A stretch of DNA of 64,000 bases from Phialophora verrucosa (lineage: Eukaryota > Ascomycota > Eurotiomycetes > Chaetothyriales > Herpotrichiellaceae). The stretch is from the NCBI GenBank assembly GCA_002099365.1, contig MSED01000004.1:124001-188000 (forward strand), given 5' to 3'. Positions within the stretch are counted from its first letter, which is position 1, and the number at the start of each line of letters is the position of its first letter. Positions 33,144 to 43,293 of the stretch are shown one piece after another. Position numbers and translations under genes: made by a program. Below the pieces are notes generated by a model. It ran no database searches. It was not told the origin of the DNA and worked only from the letters and a program-made list of their open reading frames with translations.

Positions 33144-34663
33144 TCACGCCGTCGGACTCTTCAAGAACTGTGCCACGACCGACATGTAATGCTCCGGAAC
33201 GTCGAGGTCTATCAAGGTGTCAGGAACCGTCCCCTCTCAGACCCCCGCAACTCTAGGACCAATCCCCCCCGGGCAGCCTCGACTAGAGGGCTTTCTGGCC
33301 CGTTTGCGACTGACCTCCTATCGATGCAGATTCTCATGAAAGGGCCACACTTACTGCTGCAATGAGCCGCATTGGGGAACGTGTACCACTTCACCTTGGG
33401 AATGCCAGAGAAGTAAGGATATACACAGCTATCATCCACGGCTCTGTTAGTGGACAAGTCCTCTCGAGTACAGAGCAGGGAATATGGAGATGACTTGCCT
33501 GTCCCGCCCTTCGTCCCACTCGCCGTTGAGCACGAGGCAGGGTACTTTGATCTTGTGAACCTCGTCCACTATTGACCAGGTCCTGTCAACCGTTAACTTG
33601 AACTGCCATCCACGGTGGTAAGTCACAAAACGCGGGCTTTTCATCCGGTGAAAAGTACCCCGGGGTGCACTCAGTCTTACTTCAAGCTTCCAACCACGGT
33701 GAACTCGCTTGGCCCGTTCATCGTGTAGTAGACTGTCTGTGAACATGCTTGTCAGCTGACGCTTCGCCAATACCACTACCAGGTACATAGGAAGCTTGGT
33801 CGTACATCGTCCTCTTCCACATTCGCAATGGTGTCTGTAAGGTCCTTGGGGAAGGGGTAGATTCTGCAGACATGGCGCTTGTAAAATTCTTCAACAGCCC
33901 ATTTATCTGCCTAGGCGTCAGCGTCGAGTAAGTCGGCAGGACCGCAGCCTGGCAACGCCAGCGACTTACATTCTGGATCGTCGTACGTCTTGTCCTTCTC
34001 ATGCTTCTGTAGCGCTTTCTCGACGTCCTCAGGGAGCTGTTTTCGCCATTCATTGCACGACTCAACCCAAAGTTCCATGCTACTAGGTGAGTTGGAGATG
34101 ACGAGACGCTTGAGCCCCTTGTGGCCTCGAATGGCGAACATCGCGCCCAACATCCCTCCCCTAACGTCCCCGGGGATATCAGTCTTCCGCGCTCCCAAAG
34201 CACCTGAGGCAAGGAGACTCACCAACTCTGGCCTAAGAGGTCAAAATCGCTGGCAATGCCCAAGTGCTCCAGCAGATTGTCAAGTTCTGCGATGAACAGC
34301 GCGGATGTCCAGAAGTCAGTATCGAGTCTCTTTTCGCGAAAGTGTGTTGATTTGCCGCATCCGAGCTGGTCGTAGAGGACCACGGGGATCTTGTACTCTG
34401 TAGAGAGGTTCTTCAAGTTCGCCAGGTAGTTATGTCCCATGCCGGGGCTGTCATCGCCGGTTAACGTGCCATGTCCGACGGCGATTGAGTAGGAGAAGGC
34501 GCCGTCGCCCTCCCACCCGGGCTACTCACCCTCCATGGAGAACAACAAGAGGTCGCCCCGTCGAGGAAGTACTGAGATCACCGCATATCTTGTACCACGT
34601 GAAGGCCTCGCCTGGGAGCCCGGGGTAGGAGAAGGGCGCCCTGTCTTCCTTCGACATAGTCAT
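33144..34663 (-). CDS. Proline iminopeptidase-type alpha/beta hydrolase
   Basis: Removes N-terminal proline or acts on related amides (peptidase S33). Eight exons: 34663-34530, 34447-34223, 34160-33970, 33906-33806, 33736-33681, 33582-33499, 33428-33355, 33208-33144; total 309 aa, the family length. Oxyanion motif LHGGPGMGH is rebuilt at intron 1. The nucleophile is in GQSWGGMLG (Ser119), with Asp259 in NGEWDEGRD and His286 in FPNAAHC. Intron 33429-33498 has a GC donor (GCAAGT). A second AG 15 nt upstream of the chosen acceptor would add five residues in frame. The C-terminus (VPEHYMSVVAQFLKS) lies in a small last exon after a 146-nt intron. No signal peptide. Confidence 0.88.
33429..33498 (-). 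other. GC-AG intron in the proline iminopeptidase gene
   Basis: Donor GCAAGT after GAC-AG; acceptor GATAG (33429) or, 15 nt upstream in the transcript, AACAG (33444). Both keep the frame; the shorter product matches family spacing better. Confidence 0.65.
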
Positions 34664-37600
34664 CTCCTGTGATCCTAGAAAGCGTTGTCCGCGTACTCGC
34701 CTGTGGAAATTTTCGGTGGACAAGGAAAGAGAATCAGGGCCGATGACATCAAGAAGAAGGGGGACACCTCCTCGGAGGGAGCCATGTACTCGTACTGTGT
34801 CGGTTTCCGGTCATGCAATCATCATCAGGCTCTAAGCGATGGGGGATGGGATGGACTGGGCCGCCCTCTACTCGTGCGGCTTGCCTAGCGTGGCAGAAAC
34901 TTCGATCTGGAAGTCCACGCGTGCAAAGACATTGGAGCTCGAAGATCCGACAATGGGTTAAGCCTCTGGCCCAGTCCGCACCCAACCCTTGTCGTGAGGG
35001 TGTGAGGGTGTGAGCGCTTAGCGACCTTCCTTATGGGGAAGCCGATTGCATCCCTCGGGGCATGCTGAAGAGGAAACCCGGATTCTCCGGGTCGCTCCCC
35101 CTCCACGCGAGCCAGTGGCGCGCGGGCAATAAGTGGATTGCGTGGACGGGAAAGGAAGGTCGTTTCCAGGCCTGGATGCTGGGTCGAACAACCCTGACGA
35201 GGCAGGTGAGGCAACCGTTGGTGGACGCCCTTCGGTGAATTCCCGGTGCAGCTTGCGGACTCGTAACAGGGAAAGCGACTTGACGTTGACAGCAAGAGAT
35301 CTTCGAGAGCGATCATCTTCTGGCTGTTCCCTGAGAGCAGCTTCCTATGGAAGTCGATAGGGCCACAAGCTTTCCACTGGTGTGTCTATTGCCGGCCATC
35401 GTGTTGACTTCCTGTTAGACCACGCATTTGTTCAGTTGAGGCATCAAGAAGCAGTTATAATCCTCCTAAGGTGACCGGTGTTTTGTGTGTTCAAACCACC
35501 CATTCTGTTTTCATCTCTGGCCCGTTCCTCGTGGCTCCTTTCTCACTTCCCTGCCTGCCCGACATGGAAAGCTGTCAGCACTAGCTTATGAGTCTGAGAT
35601 TGTTCAAGGTAGCAATATGTACATGGTGCAAGATAATCGTGGAATTTGCCGGACGTGGATGCCAGCAAGCCTGGCCGTTTCGGTTGGCGCATGTCCCTCT
35701 GCCGATATTGGTTACCCGTCACCGCCTACCCATCATGGTCTACAGTCATATCCAGAGCATTGTCTTGATCGCGCGGGCATGCATTCTCACCGTGTTTGAA
35801 TCTGGCCCATCAATCCGACTGTCAGACGGAACACTCGCATCTGATGAAGGCCAAAGAATTCAATCAGGTCCAGCCTGGCACGATCACAAACCAGGTCCGC
35901 ATAGTAGGCTGGCGGGCGAACGCGCACAGCGGTGGTAGTAGCTTCTCTAAATGTGTATGACATGTTGTGCGTCAGATGTTTAGGAGAATCGGCGGTTGCG
36001 GAATGTGCTGCCATCGGATGTGCTTTCTTTGTGCTTCTGGTAGCCTCTGAACATGTCATTCAAGACAACGTAATAATGAGCTGATCTTTCTGTGCCTTTC
36101 AGTGCAGTTTGAGCCTGCACGAAGAAATCCTAGTTGCGCTCTTCGGTGACACCCCGGTCGACAATGGCCCCAGACAAGGGGTCTTGAATCTTTTTCCTGC
36201 AGAATTTGAGGCATAAACGCGAGTATCATGTCTCTTTTTGACAATAATGATGGCCAAACGTGGAGGAGTCATCCTTGCGGCAGGATGGACTTTTCGGGAC
36301 GCAAATTCGATGTGGCAGCTCATCATCCAGGACCTTTTGATTTTGGTTGGCCGTCCGAAACAACATCCTGGCGAATCGAGTCAAGCTAGTCGATTGTGGT
36401 TCGGAGAGCGCCTCAGAAAAATCGGGAGGGAGATGCACTGTTTATAATGTTAAGGAGAAGGTGGAATTGGTTGTGTACTTTCCCATTAAGTGGCCGACCG
36501 TCCATGGACTCTGCTAGGGCGCGGACACCGTTTCCCACCTACGTTCTTGACGGCTAATCTCTGCATGTCACCGTGCGAGATGTCCGTCAATAGACGCGAC
36601 AATACCTACAACGATAGGAGCAGTGTCAGATGACTCAGGGAATGGATGGGCAACGTCCAGCCCGACAAGCAGAGCGTTGCTGGGTTCGATGGTTCTCAAC
36701 TTCTTTGCCTTTTACCGTAATCTGATGGCGAAAAGCGAGTTTGTGATTGCAGCCGCCAAGCTTGAGGTTCAACTGAGAGCAACATTGGCGAAACAGTGGT
36801 GATTCCGAGCTCGTGCGAATCTGCTGGAAACCACGCAGACATTGCTCGCCCTTTCTCTGACATCGCAGAGGAACTCCACGCAATGAAAGACCAGTGGAGT
36901 TTCATTGACAAGCACCACATGCACAAACTTTGTCCCGAGCCTGCATCGCTCAGCTGATCTTCACCAGTAAGCAACTCGACGCCCATGGCTACGGTTGGTG
37001 TTGAATGAACCGAGCGAAGAATGAGGAACAGCGGTGAAGAAGTGGGCATTAAAGTGAAGTAGAGGCGGACGTCTGGGCATGCGGAAGCCTGGCTCAAAGC
37101 TGCATTTGATGATACTCAACTCACCTAACTGCTGGTGTCCATTTATCAATCCACAGTAGACATGGCTTTCTACAGCCGCCGTTTGAGCGTAGGTGGAAGC
37201 CACGGCAGAGTCAAACCGCTGTGATGTCGTGGTGTGGCCGTCGAGAAGAAAGACAATGTTGAAGTCATCGACGCCTGGCTTCCAGCTGACTTTCGTGATT
37301 GGCTGCTCCGTCCGAAACGGCCTTCTCTCTCCACTTATATCTCGTGTTTGACACAGTCCGTACGATCTACTCGTCCTGCTACAGCTATCCTTGTCAGCCT
37401 CGTTGCTACTGTGACTGGGCGTACGACAGAGTGCTTTGCCCCTCCATGCTGTGTAACGAGGAGCAAACCACGTCAGCCTCGTCTTCTGATGAGGTTCTAT
37501 CCTTTCATCGCTACACTCTCCCGTTCATCGCATCAGCAGACTGTTTCTCAAAGTGACTGCCCAGGACTGATCTCTCTTCATATCGGTGCCATTGACATCT

Positions 37601-37748
37601 GGTATCCGTTGATCTCTTGTCGCCCGGCTCTGACTTCATCTCGGGTTCCCCGCATAGCTTGTCTTGGTCCTTGGTCTTTGGCGTATTCTCATCCGAAAGA
37701 CAATCAAGGTCACAGCAGCCTCATTGAAACCGCGTCCCACTCTCGAAG
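34664..37748. other. 3.1-kb region without a recognised gene
   Basis: Both strands carry only short ORFs without domains. A short direct repeat of GTGAGGGT lies near 34995-35015. No transposase, reverse transcriptase or terminal repeats were seen. A non-coding transcript or a heavily spliced small gene cannot be excluded. Confidence 0.5.
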
Positions 37749-38714
37749 ATGGATGCCAAGGAAAGATCTTGGGTTGATATCAGTCGACGTGGGCTCATGG
37801 TGAGTTGTGCATATCCAATGTCCGCTCAATGGTAGCTTGTTCTTGCTTCGCGGTTGCAGTCCCTAGATTCTCACACCACGCATGTGCATCTAGCTCGCCA
37901 CAGCTGTAATCATCCTTGTCATCTCAGCGTAAGGTGCTCCAAAACTGCTCCTGTCTGTTGAAGACCGCTTGATAAGGCTGACTCTATTCGGGTTTCAGTA
38001 TCGCCTGGGCTAGGAGTGTACATCTGTTGCTTCCGATGCCGTTGGCCCTCCCGATTCTAAACACATTTACCGTCATCTTCGGCCCGCTCGTCATAGCATT
38101 CATGGCAAGACTCGGCATGAATGCTAGAAGAAGCGCCATGTCAATTCTCTCACCAGGCGTCCGCAATCTCCTCCCTCTTCTCCCATTTGCACTACTCATT
38201 CTCTCCGCCATTTACGCCGTCCCTTCGGATCTGTTGGCCTGTGGCCTTGAAAGCCAATGGAGCCACCTCTTCCGAGCCAAGGACGAGAATGCAATCCGTA
38301 CCATTGAGCATGGTCTGCGATGCTGTGGGTTCAACTCGCTCCATGATCGTGCGTGGCCATTTCCCAGTCATGATGTGGATGCCAGAGCCTGCGAACGGAC
38401 GATGGGGTACACGGTTCGATGTGTAGACCCGTGGCGACGGCAGCAACAGATTAACGCCGGCCTGGTTGCATTGGCAAGTTTTTTGAACTGGCTGCTGCTG
38501 GTGAGATCTTGCATACTCATAGATCTCGTCGAGATGCACTGACTCTCAGTAGCTCTTCGTTGATATGGCAGCGCAGCCTAACCGACAGCGATTTCGGTTG
38601 CCTATAGTTGGTGCGTCCCGGGGTGAGAGAGCCAGACTGCTAAGAGAACCGGAGGTAGAGCAGGACCGTGAGACAAACGAAGACAGCCAAGCCCCCTACT
38701 CAGGTGCCCATTAG
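37749..38714 (+). CDS. Tetraspanin-like membrane protein (fungal TSP3 type)
   Basis: Exons 37749-37799, 37894-37928, 37999-38500 and 38553-38714 give 249 aa. Only the third exon is an obvious ORF; the others were found by splicing. TM1 is built across exons 1-3 (LMLATAVIILVISAIAWA), then SVHLLLPMPLALPILNTFTVIFGPLVIAF and LLPLLPFALLILSAIYAV, then a large loop with the tetraspanin signature RCCGFNSLHDRAWPFP and three further cysteines, and a last TM (INAGLVALASFLNWLLLLF). The polar C-terminal tail is in exon 4. The CCG...DRAWPFP stretch is characteristic of fungal TSP3. Probably a plasma- or endo-membrane organiser; a specific role is not inferable. Confidence 0.82.
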
Positions 38715-40408
38715 CATGTCTTCCACACCGGCAGGTTCTTAGTTGAGACGGCCAATGCTCATCTGTCATCTTGTATCATCGGGTGAACAAGACGTGTCTT
38801 TTAGCTCCTTCAGCTATGCGGCCGAATGGCCACACAGACCGATGGACTTCCGATGTTGTTGGTTCAGTGGGCAGGCATAGAGAAACCGGCGATTCGGCTA
38901 GGTTGTGGGGATTGAAATGCTGCTCTTGAGTGTTTTTGGAAACATGATACGAAGCCACATCAGGAAGAGGACCTGCATTCTCATGCTCATTGTATTTGTG
39001 GGCCCTCGCAACTTGCGCCTTCATTTATCTCACCGCTTCAAATCCCTCTTTCAGCGTCTAGCTCTTGTCTTGGAGCGACTTGACTGTGGCTGCTTCATGG
39101 TCCCATGCTGCGTTGCTCAAAAGTTTGCTTTAGCACAAGGCGTCCAAATATTCCAACCGGACTGAGATGTTTCAGATCCGTGATGCAGGTGGAAGGGCAA
39201 TGCGATGGCCCGATGAGGAACTAAAATTCGAGCTCCATGGCAGTAGGCGGTGTACAAAACAAGGCGATGCGAAATCAATGATATATCAGTAAAGACACTT
39301 TCTGTACATCCCTCATTTGGCCGAATTTCGACCTCCTTTTCCATCGAGCTATCACGACTGACTTATTCGAGCAACCAGCCGTGCATCCGCGCCACCCACC
39401 TAGAATGTCCGCCACCACTGGTACTTGCTTGTACGGTGCTGCCAAGTATGGATACACCGGTAGTACGAACCAGCTTGTGCTATCCTCTTGGACGCCACTG
39501 ACAAATCTCTAGGTGATAACGCCTTAAAAGCATTTTGCGACCGTAACCTTGCCTTGAGGATCTTCTGTCCGACCTACAAGACTGATGAATTGCAGGTAAA
39601 GATTGTCAGCGGTGGGTTGGTGCTGCCGGCTTGCCCACCGTTGTCGTGGACCGCTCGAACTTCCAAGGTGATTGCTGGTACGAGAGCAGGGGACCTCCAA
39701 CGGCCAGTAACCTCTGCCCTCGAATGTGCTGATGGTGTGATGGCAGGGACACCCAAGACCTTCGACATCGTGTGTAATAGCGGCAAGATAAACAAGCATT
39801 TTGTAAGTCGAGATCTCTATCGATCTTGCCGCGATCCTGGGATGACCGTGCCGATCAAATGCATTTTCGCCTTTAATTGGACGCAGTTCTGTGGCGAATG
39901 CGGATCGAGCCTATATTGCGAACTGGAAGTAATGCCTGATAAGACTGCCGGGAATGCATCCAGGCTTTGAAGCGGCTGGTTTCCGGTCTCACAAAGTCCT
40001 TGTGCCTTGATATGAATCCCGAATGCTGAGGACATAGCAGATCAAAGCAGAATCTCTTGACCAGCCTGATGCCGGACAGATGCAGTCGGAATTGTATACT
40101 AGGAGCCGGGTCAGCTATATGAAGCCGATCGAGGGTGCCCAGCAGGTTCCCGTGTTCCTTTGAGGCGAGTCGAGAATAGTGGCAAAGGATGGCGAAGCTC
40201 GCTTTAAGAAAGTATTGCCATGGCTGATAGTTGTTGTTAGAATGCATCATCGTAGGAATATTTCTAGGGGCCTCTTATGAGCATCTTGTCCAGGACCCCG
40301 TCCGCTGTGCGGATAATTGTGTAGCAACCTGGCGACCGTCGTCAATACGGTCATCGAGAACGGTGCCATCGTGGATGTTCCGGAACCCTTCCAACTGCTG
40401 AACTCAAA
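38715..40408. other. 1.7-kb intergenic region
   Basis: Between the tetraspanin and NCE101 ends. A 160-codon plus-strand frame at 39488-39970 begins without ATG and has no recognisable domain; it was not called. Nothing else seen. Confidence 0.5.
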
Positions 40409-40691
40409 TCACTTTTTCATAGTCCCATCACCATAGCCCCAATAAACACTGTTGAGTCGTAGAGCTTTGTTCCAAAGCGCCGGAAAACTATTGTCTTGCT
40501 CTGGATACTTTTCGCGCTGCTCTCTCTGTATCTTAAATGCCGTGGCAGCCAGGCCAGTTCCGATCGCAAACAGAGGATCGATGAACCTGCGGTGAAGGAA
40601 TAATTGTTAGTCTGACAGCTCTCCGGCGGCTTCAAGGAGGAATGGCACCCGCGTACTTAGAGATGAGCCATGGCTGAGCGACAGAAGCCAT
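40409..40691 (-). CDS. NCE101: NCE101-like small membrane protein
   Basis: Exons 40691-40657 and 40586-40409 give 70 aa, too short and too split to show as an ORF. The spliced start reads MASVAQPWLISKFIDPLFAI, then GTGLAATAFKIQREQREKYP. This matches the NCE101 family: a short N-terminus, one hydrophobic helix starting F(I/V)DPLFAIG, then a charged R/E-rich segment. In yeast Nce101 was linked to non-classical protein export. The 70-nt intron has donor GTACGC, branch GACTAAC and acceptor CGCAG, all strong. It is head-to-head with the Rad57-type gene 560 bp away. Confidence 0.85.
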
Positions 40692-41253
40692 AGTACTGTA
40701 TTGCTGTCGTTGCAAGACAGGGGTTCTGACTCGCTAGCAATTCGAAGAGACCGAGCAATCGTGGTCGTTGGCTGTTGGGGCTCCAATGTATTCAGCCTAG
40801 CTGTCAGGATATGGTTGATTAATTGTACGAAGTACAGGAACTTGGGACGCTGGTGGTGCGGAGACGCGCTAGACCGTGTTGCTTCCAAGTGAAGTTGGCC
40901 CAAGGCCATAATTCCGTCGATTGCGAGCACCATGGGAGCGAACCACCTAGGGATTGATGGGTTGAGCCCACTTGACTTCCTGTAGAAACAGATTGTTTCT
41001 TCCGACGAGGGTCACAGGCGTGGACGCGACAGAGGGATTCTGTAGTCTGGGGGATTCAACAAGTTGCATCCAACGACTACGCCGCTGCCTTCAACCGTAC
41101 CTTCCAGCACGGATACTTTCGACCTCGACGCGACTTTGTTTACGTTCTGAGCCAGCACAAGCAGCCCAGCAAAAGATCAAGATGGTAGCAAAGCGTGACT
41201 TTTGAGTCAACAATCGCTTTCGACATCAAGGCTACGCCGACAATGCCACCCCC
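40692..41253. other. Divergent promoter, NCE101 / RAD57-like
   Basis: 562 bp between divergent starts. No additional gene; no clear cell-cycle element was seen. Confidence 0.5.
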
Positions 41254-42579
41254 ATGGACCTACGCGATGTGCTTCCTGATCTCGACCTCAAACCTCATAC
41301 CCACCTTCTTCACTCGCTAGACAAGAACAACGTCTCCGTCTCACAGCTGGTTGCCCTTGCGCCTACGGAGATAGCGCGCATTTGTCCTCTTCCGCCGCGC
41401 GATGTTGACAGGCTAGCCAAGGATGTTGTCAAGGCTCTTCAGCAAGATGTGCTGAGAGGTGTAAAAAGGAAACGCAAGTACACAGCAGACACGCCAGGCG
41501 AATATCAAACCAAGGCAAGAGAGACCAACAACAATGAGCAAGCTGGGATCAAGACGCTTGACTTGAATCTCGACAAAGCACTGAATGGAGGCATCCGACC
41601 TGGTCACATTACAGAGGTGGTGGGGGAATCTCGCACCGGAAAGACCACCTTCGCTCTGGGATTGTTGCTTTCGGTCCAGCTTGCTCCGCCTATTGGACTG
41701 GGGAAAGCTGGGATCTTTGTCACTTCTGAGGGACCTCTCAACACTAAGCGCCTACATCAGATGATATCGTCGTACGCTGACCTCCCGCCCAAACAACGAC
41801 CGTCACTCGATCATGTTCATACAATCACTGTCACTGATCTAGAAGCGCAGGAACACATCCTTCGTTACCAACTACCCGTTGCGGTTCAGCGGTATAACGT
41901 CGGATTGGTGGTTCTGGATTCGGTCACCGCGAATTTCCGAGCGGAATATGGCACCCGCACGCCTGCTCAGCTTGCTGATCGAGCAGTTGAGTTGACCAAT
42001 CTAGGTAACATACTGAGACAGATCGCTGTCGAACATCACGTCGCGATTGTGGTCACGAATCAGGTATCGGATCGCTTTGACGACTCAAAATATCTGGTTC
42101 GTTCGGGATCGCCGGCAACGATCTCCTCTCCCGCGCCGACTTTGCAGAATCTGCCTGCCGCAGTGGCGGAGCGTCGACAGGAGACGCAGAGCCTAGATCA
42201 CCAACAGCGCTTCTTTACAGGATGGGGGGATGAGAAAGGGAACACGCAGCATGAACAGTTGAAGACTCCAGCACTCGGGCTAGCATGGGCTAATCAGATT
42301 TCTGCTCGCATTGTCCTTAAGATGGAAAGCGAGAGACAGGAATACGTCGGAGGCAGCATTTGGAAAGACAAGAATCCTAGTCGGACCTTTAGTGTAGTCT
42401 TTGCTCCATGGGCACCCACAACCAAACCACCAATTCGATATGAGATTGCACCACAGGGTATTGTTTCGATCACGGAACCCGAAAAGCCGATGGAAGCACC
42501 AGGCGCGATAGATGAGGAGCATGCGGAATTGCTGGACGAGGCGCTTTGGGCCACAGACGAAGACGAAGAGTTCCCGTGA
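41254..42579 (+). CDS. RAD57: RecA/Rad51 paralogue, Rad57 type
   Basis: Rad51 mediator in recombinational DNA repair; Rad57 works with Rad55 to stabilise Rad51 filaments. Single exon, 441 aa. Walker A GESRTGKT is at residues 124-131 and Walker B (VGLVVLDSV) at about 213. A helix-hairpin-like N-terminus (residues 25-65) and KTLDLNLDKALNGGIRPGHITEVVGE precede the ATPase core, as in Rad57 and XRCC3. The region after VTNQVSDRF carries an insertion of about 60 residues before the conserved LGLAWANQISARIVL. The ATG at 41254 has a good context. Rad57 is preferred over XRCC3 because fungi usually carry the former; the family itself is certain. Confidence 0.88.
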   Translation: MDLRDVLPDLDLKPHTHLLHSLDKNNVSVSQLVALAPTEIARICPLPPRDVDRLAKDVVKALQQDVLRGVKRKRKYTADTPGEYQTKARETNNNEQAGIKTLDLNLDKALNGGIRPGHITEVVGESRTGKTTFALGLLLSVQLAPPIGLGKAGIFVTSEGPLNTKRLHQMISSYADLPPKQRPSLDHVHTITVTDLEAQEHILRYQLPVAVQRYNVGLVVLDSVTANFRAEYGTRTPAQLADRAVELTNLGNILRQIAVEHHVAIVVTNQVSDRFDDSKYLVRSGSPATISSPAPTLQNLPAAVAERRQETQSLDHQQRFFTGWGDEKGNTQHEQLKTPALGLAWANQISARIVLKMESERQEYVGGSIWKDKNPSRTFSVVFAPWAPTTKPPIRYEIAPQGIVSITEPEKPMEAPGAIDEEHAELLDEALWATDEDEEFP

Positions 42580-43293
42580 AGGAGTCGCGGTATTTGATTC
42601 TCGTTGGACAAGTAGCACCGTCAATAGGAAGCTCTCCGCATTTTTCCATTCTGCAGTCTATACCTATTGCACACGTGCAGGGCATTTCCGATAGTGTCGG
42701 GTCTACTGTCAAGCAACAGCCTGCGCCAATGCGGGCAGCAGAATGAGGTAATGAGAGGCAACCTCCAAAGGATCATTTGATAGAGGAGACTCTGATTGCG
42801 GTCCGCGTCTCATCCCTAATGTAGAATGTGTAGCCGAAGTCCGTGGCTGGTTGGCCAAACGCCTCCAACTTGACGCTTTGAGTTTCTGGTTCTCTCGACA
42901 TCGTCCCGTCGTGGTGATCGAACAACCACTCATTTCAGCCCCCTTGCTCGCCGTGAACTGCTCCCTGATGTCTATAATATGGTAATGCAAACTTCATGGG
43001 CGAAAAGCGATTGTCAGTGCTGCCTTAGTTCGGCTTCATCCTTATCTTACCGGCTCCAGGAGAGCGGGTTTGCGTAGAGGGAGGCAAGTGACTGGGCACA
43101 GCCAAAGGACAACTCCGCTCCTCGCCATCAGCGTGTGGAAACTTTATGAGTGTCCTCCTCAAGTGACAAGGTGGGCTATTTCTTCTCTTTCACACCTTGT
43201 ACTTTTCTCGCGCACCTGATTTCGCCCAGCGCCTTGCACAGGGAAGGTCCAAAATCTCAAGCTGTCACACGGTATTCTTCGGTCAATTACAAA
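42580..43293. other. Intergenic, amine oxidase promoter
   Basis: 714 bp. One TTATCT (complement of the GATA-type AreA site) lies at 43042-43047, about 250 bp upstream of the amine oxidase start; a single copy is weak evidence. Confidence 0.4.

Noticed and set aside
34664..37748. Transposon or retroelement in the 3.1-kb empty region
   Set aside because: No transposase, reverse transcriptase or integrase motifs, and no terminal repeats or target duplications were visible by eye.
39488..39970. 160-codon plus-strand ORF
   Set aside because: Begins with TTG, has no domain or compositional support, and lies in a region with other random ORFs of similar size.
40607..40933. 108-codon minus-strand ORF upstream of NCE101
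   Set aside because: Overlaps the first NCE101 exon on the same strand in another frame; the spliced NCE101 model explains the conserved sequence.
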